20,462 nt of DNA, from positions 1-20,462 of the forward strand of contig CAYIFA010000012.1 in the NCBI GenBank assembly GCA_964362625.1, written 5' to 3'. Under the pieces are notes generated by a model. That model was not told the DNA's origin. It ran no database searches and was given only the letters and a program-made list of their open reading frames with translations. The position numbers were made by a program, and so were the translations under genes. Shown piece after piece: positions 13,026 through 20,431 of the stretch (positions within the stretch are counted from its first letter, which is position 1; every line of letters begins with the position of its first letter). Origin of the DNA: CAYIFA01 sp964362625 (lineage in GTDB: Bacteria; Patescibacteriota; Minisyncoccia; 1-14-0-10-42-19).

Positions 13026-14254
13026 TGCCAGCAGGCGTTTTAATAGAGGCAGAATCAAACGGCGTTTTGGCTAAAAGCGCGAAAAACCGCGGGTCGACCC
13101 CGATGGATTTTTTGCTGAAAGCCATAACCATCGGCGTACCTAAAGCCGGTGAGCTAATTGAAGGGACGTTTATCAAGCGCGACGGGCCGCGGATTTTCGT
13201 AGACCTTGGCCCGTATGGCACCGGGGTTGTTTATGTTTCGGAGCTCGCCGAATCTAAAATAAAAATAAAGAGTTTCCGCGCCGGAGACCCGATGAACGCC
13301 AAGGTTATTTCGCTCGAAAACGAAGAAGGATTCATCGAACTCTCGCTTACTGCCGCCGGCCGGGATTCGGTATGGTATGAGGCCGAAGAGCTTATGGCGA
13401 GCAAGAAAACTTTAAATCTTAAAATCACCGACGCAAACAAAGGCGGTCTGGTTATGGAGTGGAATGGCGTACAAGGATTTCTGCCGGCTTCGCAACTGCG
13501 TTTCGGCCACTATCCGCGGGTAGAGGGCGGCGATCAGGATAAGATTTATGAAGAATTGAAAAAACTGATCGGCGAAACCTTGGCGGTTACGGTTATCGCG
13601 GTTAACCAGGGCGAAAATAAATTGATATTTTCGGAAAAAGGCGCGGAGTCCCAAGAGATGAAGGACGTTATCGCGAAATACGTTGTTGGCAGCGATATCG
13701 AAGGCACGGTGGCCGGGGTAGTGGATTTCGGTATTTTTATAAAAGTAGAAGAAGGACTGGAGGGTCTTGCGCATATTTCAGAACTGGACTGGGGATTAGT
13801 TGATGACCCGCACCAGCTGTTTAAAGTTGGCGACAAGGTTCGTGCCAAAATAATCAGCATAAAAGATGGCAAGTTTTCGCTTTCAGTAAAAGCCTTAAAG
13901 CCTAACCCCTGGGATATTGCCAAAGAAAAATACAAAAAAGGCGACATTGTCGAAGCAGTGGTTATAAGATTTAATCGTTACGGTGCGCTCGCTTCGGTGG
14001 AAGAGGGCATTGCCGGGCTTGTTCATATTTCGGAATTCGGCGATGAAAAAATCATGAAAAGCAAACTAGCGCTCGGCCAAACCTATCCTTTTCAGATAAC
14101 TATTTTTGAGCCAACCGAACGCCGGATGGCGTTGGCGTATTTAGGCAACGAAAAAAAAGCCGGAGGTGATCTTCCTGCGAATGAAGTTCCGGAGGACAAG
14201 AAATCGGACAACGAAGAACCAAAAAGCCAAGTTGACGAGCCAGCTGTAATCTAA
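13025..14254 (+). CDS. rpsA: Ribosomal protein S1 (four S1 domains)
   Basis: This 409-residue protein has four S1/OB RNA-binding domains at about 41-109, 127-205, 222-290 and 305-373. Domain 3 is the most typical (GVVDFGIFIKVEEGLEGLAHISEL) and domain 4 has YGALASVEEGIAGLVHISE. A low-complexity acidic tail (about 378-409) ends the protein. Four domains is the usual number in Gram-positive and small genomes, against six in E. coli. In E. coli, S1 helps load mRNAs with weak or absent Shine-Dalgarno sites. That fits this window, where nearly all genes lack such sites, though leaderless mRNAs in E. coli do not need S1. The start is supported by the promoter; no internal ATG fits better. Confidence 0.95.
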   Translation: MPAGVLIEAESNGVLAKSAKNRGSTPMDFLLKAITIGVPKAGELIEGTFIKRDGPRIFVDLGPYGTGVVYVSELAESKIKIKSFRAGDPMNAKVISLENEEGFIELSLTAAGRDSVWYEAEELMASKKTLNLKITDANKGGLVMEWNGVQGFLPASQLRFGHYPRVEGGDQDKIYEELKKLIGETLAVTVIAVNQGENKLIFSEKGAESQEMKDVIAKYVVGSDIEGTVAGVVDFGIFIKVEEGLEGLAHISELDWGLVDDPHQLFKVGDKVRAKIISIKDGKFSLSVKALKPNPWDIAKEKYKKGDIVEAVVIRFNRYGALASVEEGIAGLVHISEFGDEKIMKSKLALGQTYPFQITIFEPTERRMALAYLGNEKKAGGDLPANEVPEDKKSDNEEPKSQVDEPAVI

Positions 14255-14268
14255 GTAATCATTACGAT

Positions 14269-14313
14269 GAGATTCGGTCCGGCATACGCCGGCCTTTTAT
14301 GCTGCCGAATCTC
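14269..14313. terminator. Complex hairpin between convergent rpsA and mfd
   Basis: An outer perfect 9-base stem GAGATTCGG / CCGAATCTC (14269-14277 and 14305-14313) encloses an inner stem CCGGC-ATAC-GCCGG (14279-14292) followed by CCTTTT. The inner hairpin plus T run can terminate rpsA transcripts. The outer stem makes a branched structure that could act on both strands. The whole gap 14255-14398 (144 bases) holds no gene. Its AT-rich right half has a palindrome CCGATCGG and a promoter-like TATACT without a partner gene. Confidence 0.65.
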
Positions 14314-14398
14314 TTCAGCCCCCATTTTACTATTTACTATAATAATTTTCCGATCGGGCGAACATTATACTAAAGAAAAAATAAATTGGATGAACAGC

Positions 14399-16333
14399 TT
14401 ATTGTTTATTTGCATCTAACACGTCATTTAATATCTCAAAATACAAATTCCAGCCGATCTTATTGGCTACACCGGATTGCTCGCGGCCCAAAATATTTCC
14501 GGAGCCGCGGATTTCAAAATCTCTTCGCGCGATATCAAATCCCGCGCCCAGATACGACATGGATTCCAGCGCGTCCAGCCTCTTCTCGCCGGCCGGGGTT
14601 AATTTAGAGCGCGATGGATACATAAAATACGCGAATGCCTGTTCATCTCCTCGGCCGATTCTTCCTCGTAGCTGGTGAGCTTGGGCAAGCCCCAGCCGAG
14701 ATGAATCTTCCACGATCAAAGTATTTACGGACGAGATATCCAGGCCGTTTTCGATAATGGTGGTTGAAATCAAGATATCGATTTTTCTATTTCTAAAATC
14801 GCGCATGACCCGCACGATTTCCGATTCAGCGAGTCGTCCATGTATGACACCTTTTTTCATTTTCGGAACCAGCTTGTCCAATTTTTCCCGTATATCCGGG
14901 ATTGAATGAATGCGATTTGCTAAGTAATAGGCTTGCCCGCCTCGCTTTTTTTCATGCTCTAAGGCCGCCTTGATAATCTTTGATGAATTGGGTAAAACAT
15001 TCGTAAGAGGTGCCATGCGACCGCGCGGCGCCTCTTTTAGTTGGGACAACGGACGTATGCCGGATAGAGAAAAGGCCAGGGTTCTGGGTATTGGCGTGGC
15101 GGATAAATACAGAATATCTATTGACGGATAACGTTCTTTAATGGCTTCTTTGTGGCTGACTCCGAAGCGCTGTTCCTCGTCCACGATAAGCAGGCCGGAG
15201 GTTTTTAATTGTATATTTTTACCAAGCAGTCGGTGCGTTCCAATGACAATATCAACTGTTCCGTTCGCCAGTCCGCGCAATATTTCATTATATTTTTTTT
15301 CCGATTCAAGGCGCGTGAGCCGCTCAATGTTTATCGGAAGCGTTGATAATCGTTTTCTAAAAACTTCAGTGTGCTGGTCGGCGAGCACGGTTGTCGGCGC
15401 AAGTATCACAACTTGCCGGTTGTTTAAGACTATACGCAACGCTATCCGCAAAGCCACCTCGGTTTTGCCAAAACCGACATCACCCGCGAGCAGCCGTTCC
15501 ATTGGTTGTGGTTTTGATAAGTCCTTAAAAATTTCTTCAAGTACTTGCTTTTGGCTTGCGGTTTCTTCGTGCGGGAATTCATTCCATATTTTTTTCTCGA
15601 GTTCATCCGACTCATAGGGTTTGCGGCTTTGTACCGCGCGTTTTCTATATAACTCCGCAAGCTTTCGCGCAAATTTTACGATTTCCTCTTTGGCCCGGCG
15701 CTTGATGTTTTGCCATAAAGGTGTGCCTAGGCGGTGAATAGTTGGCGTGCGTAATCCGAAATAAACCGACAGACGCTTATGTTGGTCGAGTGGGACATAA
15801 AGACGATCGGGTTGGGCGCCGTTTCTGGGGGCCGCATACTCCACTATGTAATAATTATTTTCAATGCCGCGGAAAATTCCGATGCCGTGGTCAACGTGCA
15901 CGACAAAATCGCCGTCTTTCAGGCGCGCAATGTCGCCTTCACGGGTATGCAATTCAAAAAGTTCTTCGGATTTTTCAACTTCCGCGTGCGTCCGGATGGC
16001 GTCAATGATGTTTCCCAGAAATTCAATCGCCACCGGGTATTTTTTGTTAATCGGGAATATCGAAATTGTCGACCCCAGATGCTTAAATGAACCGCGGTGC
16101 ACGACGCCAAGCGTTTTTTGATACCCGAGCTCAGTTAACTTTCTTAAGATTTCGCCGGGGTTCGTTGATTGGCCACTCCGCAAGACTAAGGTATTTCTTT
16201 CTAGGAACGAATTTGCCGCGCGTTTGCTGATCAATTCATTTTCATTACGCAACAAAGCCGGCATGCCCAGAAAAGATGGCGTAAGCCCAGCGATAAGCAG
16301 AATATCAAATTGTCTTATTTCGCCTTTATGCAA
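14399..16333 (-). CDS. mfd: Minimal transcription-repair coupling factor Mfd (shortened)
   Basis: This 644-residue protein compares with about 1150 in E. coli. Residues 70-115 (SIFPINKKYPVAIEFLG) are a remnant of the UvrB-like module. The RNA-polymerase-binding (CarD-like) domain is at 140-195 (FVVHVDHGIGIFRGI). The RecG-type translocase follows: Walker A GDVGFGKT (284-291), DEEQ (385-388), SATPIPRTL (411-419), QLRGRIGR (554-561). The protein stops after NLYFEILNDV, so the C-terminal UvrA-masking domain is absent, as is most of the N-terminal UvrA-binding part. It should still bind and push stalled polymerase, but recruitment of UvrA is doubtful. The longest frame starts at TTG 16333 after an in-frame TAG at 16346-16348; ATG 16264 is a shorter alternative. 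It lies 26 bases behind pth and is probably co-transcribed. Confidence 0.93.
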   Translation of the reverse strand: MHKGEIRQFDILLIAGLTPSFLGMPALLRNENELISKRAANSFLERNTLVLRSGQSTNPGEILRKLTELGYQKTLGVVHRGSFKHLGSTISIFPINKKYPVAIEFLGNIIDAIRTHAEVEKSEELFELHTREGDIARLKDGDFVVHVDHGIGIFRGIENNYYIVEYAAPRNGAQPDRLYVPLDQHKRLSVYFGLRTPTIHRLGTPLWQNIKRRAKEEIVKFARKLAELYRKRAVQSRKPYESDELEKKIWNEFPHEETASQKQVLEEIFKDLSKPQPMERLLAGDVGFGKTEVALRIALRIVLNNRQVVILAPTTVLADQHTEVFRKRLSTLPINIERLTRLESEKKYNEILRGLANGTVDIVIGTHRLLGKNIQLKTSGLLIVDEEQRFGVSHKEAIKERYPSIDILYLSATPIPRTLAFSLSGIRPLSQLKEAPRGRMAPLTNVLPNSSKIIKAALEHEKKRGGQAYYLANRIHSIPDIREKLDKLVPKMKKGVIHGRLAESEIVRVMRDFRNRKIDILISTTIIENGLDISSVNTLIVEDSSRLGLAQAHQLRGRIGRGDEQAFAYFMYPSRSKLTPAGEKRLDALESMSYLGAGFDIARRDFEIRGSGNILGREQSGVANKIGWNLYFEILNDVLDANKQ

Positions 16334-16359
16334 GGCAAGAGGATTCTATCACTAGCGTA

Positions 16360-16911
16360 TTAGTTATACAAGTTCATCGCTTTTTGGAGGCCGCCAGTAA
16401 CTATCGCTCCAATGGTTTCCGGAGTTTTTTTAAAAATTTTTTTTAGAATTTCTATTTCCGCCGGAGAAAATTTTTTCAAAATAAAATCATTTATTTTTTT
16501 CGCATCAGGTTTTTTCTTGGGCGAGATGCCGATGCGAATGCGGACGAAGTCACGCGACTTTAACGCGCGCATCACCGACTCCACGCCCTTATGCCCGCCG
16601 GACCCGCGGCCAAATGAAATTTTGAATTTGCCGAGCGGCAGGTCCAAATCGTCGTGGAACAATATTATGTTGTTCGGTTTGAGCCCAAGAACCGCCTTGC
16701 CGGATTTATTCATGAATGTCTCGGGAAGGAGGCAAGTTATTTTTTCCTTTCCGGCTTTTACTTCGGATTTTAGCGATTGAGTTTTTTTATCGGTAACCCA
16801 TTCATTTGCGCCTGAAGTTTTTGCGAATGCCAAAACCGCCATACGTCCGGTATTATGACGGGTGCCTTCGTATTCTTTGCCCGGGTTTCCAAGCCCAATA
16901 ACCGCATACAT
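16360..16911 (-). CDS. pth: Peptidyl-tRNA hydrolase
   Basis: This 183-residue enzyme releases peptides from peptidyl-tRNA that has dropped off the ribosome. It has the standard Pth signature: VIGLGNPGKEY (4-14), catalytic His19 in TRHNTG, FMNKSG, and FHDDLDLP with the activating Asp. GSGGHKGVESV is also conserved. Length is normal. The frame stays open to a TTG at 16947, but ATG 16911 gives the correct family N-terminus (MYAVIGLGNPG) and sits directly behind a near-consensus promoter, leaving a leader of 0-1 bases. It is divergent from lepB and upstream of mfd. Confidence 0.95.
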   Translation of the reverse strand: MYAVIGLGNPGKEYEGTRHNTGRMAVLAFAKTSGANEWVTDKKTQSLKSEVKAGKEKITCLLPETFMNKSGKAVLGLKPNNIILFHDDLDLPLGKFKISFGRGSGGHKGVESVMRALKSRDFVRIRIGISPKKKPDAKKINDFILKKFSPAEIEILKKIFKKTPETIGAIVTGGLQKAMNLYN

Positions 16912-16947
16912 ATTGGAAATTATAGCGCGCGCTTGCTTTTTTGCCAA
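16912..16947 (-). promoter_or_regulatory. Near-consensus promoter of pth, leaderless
   Basis: On the minus strand TTGGCA (16947-16942), a 17-base spacer and a perfect TATAAT (16924-16919). Predicted +1 is 16912 or 16911, one base before or on the ATG. Its -35 overlaps the likely -35 of lepB on the other strand. Confidence 0.8.
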
Positions 16948-16976
16948 ACATGATTTATTCTGTTAATATGCGTTTT
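16941..16976 (+). promoter_or_regulatory. Promoter of lepB, overlapping the pth promoter
   Basis: TTGCCA (16941-16946), 17 bases, TAATAT (16964-16969); +1 near 16976, four bases before ATG 16980. A weaker second register, TTGCTT (16933-16938), 17 bases, TATTCT (16956-16961), puts +1 exactly on ATG 16968. Either way the leader is absent or tiny. Confidence 0.55.
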
Positions 16977-17507
16977 TTGATGAATCGACAGAGCGGCAAC
17001 ATTATTTGGGAGACAGTTAAGTTCGCTTTGATTGTCGGAGTGATCGTAATCCCCATACGTATATATATAGCCCAGCCATTTATTGTGAATGGTTTGTCAA
17101 TGTATCCGACTTTCAATAATGGCGATTATCTGATTATAGATGAGCTTTCGTTTAATTTTTTAAGAGATCCGCGTAGGGGCGAGGTGATTGTTTTCCGGCC
17201 GCCGGTTGACGGCTCGCGGTTTTTCATTAAAAGGGTAATTGGGCTTCCGGGCGAAACCGTCGAAGTAAAAGACGATAAAGTTTTCATAAATGGTAAAATT
17301 TTGTCGGAGCCGTACCTGGTACAAGTTACTAAAATAGACGTAGCTAGGCAACTTACTGACGGCGAATATTTTGTAATGGGTGACAATCGAAATTCAAGTT
17401 CCGATTCAAGGATATGGGGAGCATTGCCGGAAGATAACATTGTGGGGCGGGCCTTTTTGCGGCTATGGCCGGTGACCGAGGCCGCGTATTTACCTGGAAG
17501 TTTTTAG
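16968..17507 (+). CDS. lepB: Signal peptidase I
   Basis: This 179-residue S26-family protease cleaves signal peptides on the outer side of the membrane. It has one N-terminal membrane helix (about 12-33), then box B with nucleophile Ser44 (GLSMYPTF), box C (RGEVIVFRPP), box D with general base Lys88 (FFIKRVIGLPGE) and box E (GDNRNSSSDSR). Length is typical of Gram-positive-type single-anchor enzymes. Possible starts are TTG 16941, ATG 16950, ATG 16968 and ATG 16980; the last two fit the promoter positions, and 16950 is also possible. It is the likely processing enzyme for the pilin signal peptides in this window. hisS follows after 41 bases. Confidence 0.93.
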   Translation: MRFLMNRQSGNIIWETVKFALIVGVIVIPIRIYIAQPFIVNGLSMYPTFNNGDYLIIDELSFNFLRDPRRGEVIVFRPPVDGSRFFIKRVIGLPGETVEVKDDKVFINGKILSEPYLVQVTKIDVARQLTDGEYFVMGDNRNSSSDSRIWGALPEDNIVGRAFLRLWPVTEAAYLPGSF

Positions 17508-17547
17508 GATAATTAGGTCAATTAGGTTAATTAGAATAATTTGGACT
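17503..17547 (+). repeat. Five degenerate 9-base tandem units before hisS
   Basis: The gap between lepB and hisS is built of TTTAGGATA, ATTAGGTCA, ATTAGGTTA, ATTAGAATA and ATTTGGACT in exact 9-base phase. The first unit overlaps the lepB stop and the last ends one base before ATG 17549. Confidence 0.75.
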
Positions 17548-17548
17548 A

Positions 17549-18913
17549 ATGCCCAAACAACCAAACAAAAAAGAATTACTGCAAACTCCAAAAGGCACGC
17601 GCGACATTTTGCCGGATCAGATTCCGTTCTGGGAGCTTATTGAATCCAAAGCCCGCGAGGTGGGGGCTTATTACGGTTTTAAGCCGATTCGCACTCCGCA
17701 TATTGAAAAAGCCGAAATCTTCACGGCGACCCTTGGCGAAACATCTGATGTGGTAGAAAAGCAGATGTATGTTTTCCGCACTAGAGGTGGGGATGCTTTG
17801 GCGCTTCGCCCGGAGGGCACAACTTCAATTATGCGCAGTTTTGCGGAGCACGGTATGCAATCGTGGCCGCAACCGGTGATGCTGATGTATAGTGGTTCTT
17901 TTTTCCGCCACGAAAATCCGCAACGCGGAAGATTTCGTGAATTCGGACAGATTGGGTTTGAAATAATCGGCGAAGAGGGAGCGATTGCCGATGCCACTAT
18001 CATCCGGGTAGTATCTTTAATTGTTTCGGAGCTGAACATCGGAACAGTTAACCTTCATATAAATACTCTTGGCGATAAGATCTGCCGGCCCAATTACCGC
18101 AAAGAATTGATAAATTATTACCGGCGCAAAATAAATTATCTATGCAAAGATTGCAAACGCCGGTTGAAATCAAATCCATTGCGCCTTTTGGATTGCAAAG
18201 AAGAAAAATGCGCGGAGTTGAAAAAAGACGCGCCGCAGATGATTGAATACGTTTGCGAGGATTGCAAAAAGCACTTTCGTGAAGTATTGGAGTATTTGGA
18301 TAAACTGGGGGTGTCTTATTATCTTAATCCGTATTTGGTCCGCGGTTTGGATTATTATTCCCGGACAGTTTTTGAACTGCTTTTGGAGCCATCGGCCGTA
18401 AAGCGCGAGGAGGCAAAGACCGAAGAGGAAACGAAAGAGAGCATTGCGCCAAACCCAGGATTGGCAGTGACTGCTGGCGGGCGCTACGACTATCTTTCGG
18501 AAATGTTGGGCGGTAAAAAATATTCCGGGGTCGGAGCCGCGATGGGTAGCGACCGGCTGGTAGACGAGCTTGCCAAAATGCGGCCAGAAATTGCTAAAGC
18601 CAGCGCCCCAAAAATTTTTCTTGTTCAATTGGGGCCGTTAGCCAAGCAACAAAGCCTAGTAATGCTCGAAGAGTTCCGGAATATGCGCCTTTCGGTTTCG
18701 TCGTCTCTAGCCAAGGATAGCCTGAAAGCGCAATTGCGTCTTGCCGACGTAGCCGGCGCGCAATTCGCCCTGATTTTGGGCCAAAAAGAAGCGATTGATG
18801 GAACAATAATTATTCGTGATATGCGTTCCGGAGTTCAAGAAACTGTGCAGCAGGCAAAAATCGCCGAACATCTAAAGAAGATGAAGAAAAAAAACGGCGG
18901 GCCTTCCGTATAG
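17549..18913 (+). CDS. hisS: Histidyl-tRNA synthetase
   Basis: This 454-residue class II synthetase charges tRNA-His. Motif 2 is SGSFFRHENPQRGRFREFGQ (115-134). The histidine-specific loops are LVRGLDYYSRTVFE (263-276) and TAGGRYDYL (308-316). The C-terminal anticodon-binding domain (about 350-445) carries a normal alpha/beta fold pattern. The insertion domain holds three cysteine pairs: C199/C202, C216/C221 and C236/C239, a probable zinc site. A charged linker (284-300) separates it from the last catalytic motif. GGA lies only 6 bases before the ATG, too close for a good Shine-Dalgarno. It is probably co-transcribed with lepB. Confidence 0.96.
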   Translation: MPKQPNKKELLQTPKGTRDILPDQIPFWELIESKAREVGAYYGFKPIRTPHIEKAEIFTATLGETSDVVEKQMYVFRTRGGDALALRPEGTTSIMRSFAEHGMQSWPQPVMLMYSGSFFRHENPQRGRFREFGQIGFEIIGEEGAIADATIIRVVSLIVSELNIGTVNLHINTLGDKICRPNYRKELINYYRRKINYLCKDCKRRLKSNPLRLLDCKEEKCAELKKDAPQMIEYVCEDCKKHFREVLEYLDKLGVSYYLNPYLVRGLDYYSRTVFELLLEPSAVKREEAKTEEETKESIAPNPGLAVTAGGRYDYLSEMLGGKKYSGVGAAMGSDRLVDELAKMRPEIAKASAPKIFLVQLGPLAKQQSLVMLEEFRNMRLSVSSSLAKDSLKAQLRLADVAGAQFALILGQKEAIDGTIIIRDMRSGVQETVQQAKIAEHLKKMKKKNGGPSV

Positions 18914-18921
18914 TGGGCATA

Positions 18922-18957
18922 TTGTTTTGCCCGCCTGCATCAGCTATGCTAAAGGCA
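18922..18957 (+). promoter_or_regulatory. Possible promoter for the HIT-rpsU-yqeY-ybeY operon
   Basis: TTGTTT (18922-18927), 17 bases, TATGCT (18945-18950), +1 near 18957 and a 31-base leader. The hexamers are mediocre. The gap 18914-18987 otherwise has small inverted repeats without a T run. Confidence 0.35.
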
Positions 18958-18987
18958 TCCTGAGCAGGTAACAGCCGCATTATATTT

Positions 18988-19362
18988 ATGGATTGCATTT
19001 TTTGTAAAATAACCAAAAAGGAAACGCCGTCCGACATTGTCTATGAAGACGGTGAGTTGATGGTTTTTAAGGATATTAACCCCAAGGCGCCGGTACACTT
19101 GCTGGTTGTCCCGAAAAAACATATAGTTTCAGTTAACGAATTGGAGGACGATGATGCCGATCTCGCGGGCCAGCTCATCATCCAGGCGCGCAACGCCGCA
19201 AAATCATTCGGTCTCGCCGGTTATAAATTAGTGTTTAACGTCGGAAGAAACGGCGGACAAATTGTAGACCACATACATTTGCATATTCTGGGCGGGTGGG
19301 CAGATGGGCAAGACCCCAATAAAGTAAAAATATGGCCAACAAAAATCCTCAAATCGAAGTGA
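18988..19362 (+). CDS. HIT-family nucleotide hydrolase (HINT-like)
   Basis: This 124-residue protein has the histidine-triad motif DHIHLHILGG (His95, His97, His99) that cleaves nucleoside phosphoramidates such as AMP-NH2. Its start MDCIFCKI, with Cys3 and Cys6, is the usual zinc-binding N-terminus of bacterial Hint proteins, together with PKKHIVSV near 42-49. It is the first gene of a compact four-gene operon, and its last 31 bases are shared with rpsU in another frame. Confidence 0.94.
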   Translation: MDCIFCKITKKETPSDIVYEDGELMVFKDINPKAPVHLLVVPKKHIVSVNELEDDDADLAGQLIIQARNAAKSFGLAGYKLVFNVGRNGGQIVDHIHLHILGGWADGQDPNKVKIWPTKILKSK

Positions 19363-19571
19363 CCAGACGCGAGTCGGAAAGCCCGGCTTCTTTGATGCGG
19401 CGTTTTTCGCGTAAAGTACAGCAATCCGGTCTGCTAAAACGCGTGCGGGCCCATCAGTTTCGTGGGCGGTCAAAATCAAAAAGAAAAGTCCGCGAGAATG
19501 CGATCAGAAAGAAAAAATATTCCGAACACATGAGTTTGATGAAAAAGCTCGGCAAAGTTAAACCAGAATGA
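19332..19571 (+). CDS. rpsU: Ribosomal protein S21
   Basis: This 79-residue protein matches bacterial bS21: VTRRESESPASLMRRFSRKV at 10-29, then VQQSGLLKRVRAHQF and a basic tail with KRKVRENAIRKKKY. bS21 sits near the 3' end of 16S rRNA by the mRNA path and affects initiation. It overlaps the end of the HIT gene by 31 bases and its own stop overlaps the next start as ATGA. The order rpsU-yqeY is conserved in many bacteria. No Shine-Dalgarno is visible. Confidence 0.93.
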   Translation: MANKNPQIEVTRRESESPASLMRRFSRKVQQSGLLKRVRAHQFRGRSKSKRKVRENAIRKKKYSEHMSLMKKLGKVKPE

Positions 19572-20032
19572 CCCTAAAAGAAAAAATCCAAAGTGACACG
19601 AAAAACGCTTTAAAGGCGCGTGCCGAAACGCGGCTTTCCACGCTACGTTTGCTCCTGGCCGCGGTTTCAAATAAGGAAATTGAGCTTAGAAAAAAAGACG
19701 TTGGGCTATCCGATGAAGAAGTTTTAGATGTTGTAAAATCCGAATCAAAAAAGCGCCGGGACTCCATAACCGAATTCAAAAAAGGCGGACGCGAGGATCT
19801 AGTCAAAAAAGAATCCGAAGAATCGGAGATACTTTCCGAATATCTGCCGCCGGAACTACCCGATGAAGAAGTCGCCCGGATTATTGATGAGGCGATCCGC
19901 GAAACCGGCGCTGCGAGCCAAGCTGATTTCGGCAAAGCCATGAAAACAGCCATGGCGGTTCTAAAAGGCCGCGTTTCCGGAGACCGGGTATCAAATTTAC
20001 TTCGTCAAAAACTTGCTAAGCAGTCCCAATGA
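19568..20032 (+). CDS. GatB/YqeY domain protein
   Basis: This 154-residue helical protein resembles the C-terminal tail domain of the GatB amidotransferase subunit found alone as YqeY. Conserved parts are TRLSTLRLLLAAVSNKEIEL, the central EESEILSEYLPPELPDEEV and the ending DFGKAMKTAMAVLKGRVSG. A tRNA-related role is usually assumed for the stand-alone domain but is unproven. It is coupled to rpsU and ybeY by ATGA overlaps on both sides. Confidence 0.93.
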   Translation: MTLKEKIQSDTKNALKARAETRLSTLRLLLAAVSNKEIELRKKDVGLSDEEVLDVVKSESKKRRDSITEFKKGGREDLVKKESEESEILSEYLPPELPDEEVARIIDEAIRETGAASQADFGKAMKTAMAVLKGRVSGDRVSNLLRQKLAKQSQ

Positions 20033-20415
20033 ATTTTTCCGTAACGCGCCGAACAAAAATAAAAATTCCGAAAATCGTTTGGAGTAAAATCAAAAACCTC
20101 GTTCTCGGCGAAAAATACGAATTAAGCTTGGCGCTGGTCAGCGGAAAAGAAATGCGCCGCGCCGAAAAACTGTCGCGACATAAAAAACGCGCCAACGTCT
20201 TATCGTTTAGCTACGACAAAAATTCCGGCGAGATATTGTTAGATGTCCCGCGCATTTACCAGGAAGCGAGCAAGCTCGGACGTCCCGTTAAAGAGCGGCT
20301 CACTTACTTATATATACATTCACTTTTGCATCTGGGAGGATATGACCATCGGCGCAACCGGGATTCGATAATTATGCAAAGAGCGGAGAGGCGGTTTTTA
20401 GCAAAATCCGGCTAG
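20029..20415 (+). CDS. ybeY: Endoribonuclease YbeY (16S rRNA maturation)
   Basis: This 128-residue zinc-dependent protein has the family motif HSLLHLGGYDH (His97, His101, His107). YbeY helps mature the 16S rRNA 3' end and ribosome quality control. The upstream segment LSRHKKRANVLSFSYD corresponds to the usual LNxxYRxxDxxTDVLSF, with the TD changed to AN. It is short but within the family range. ATGA overlap with the YqeY gene; a strong terminator directly follows. Confidence 0.93.
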   Translation: MNFSVTRRTKIKIPKIVWSKIKNLVLGEKYELSLALVSGKEMRRAEKLSRHKKRANVLSFSYDKNSGEILLDVPRIYQEASKLGRPVKERLTYLYIHSLLHLGGYDHRRNRDSIIMQRAERRFLAKSG

Positions 20416-20431
20416 TGGAGCCGGATTTTTT
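20403..20431 (+). terminator. Strong intrinsic terminator after ybeY
   Basis: An 11-base perfect stem AAAATCCGGCT / AGCCGGATTTT (20403-20413 and 20419-20429) with loop AGTGG is followed by a T run to 20431. The left arm lies inside the last codons of ybeY. Confidence 0.9.

Noticed and set aside
14329..14398. Promoter in the AT-rich half of the rpsA-mfd gap
   Set aside because: TATACT and TATAAT hexamers occur but no -35 and no gene in the right direction.
18896..18935. Terminator or attenuator at the end of hisS (GGCGGGC / GCCCGCC and GGGCA / TGCCC)
   Set aside because: No T run follows and the loops are long; it may be chance pairing, and no T-box core is seen.
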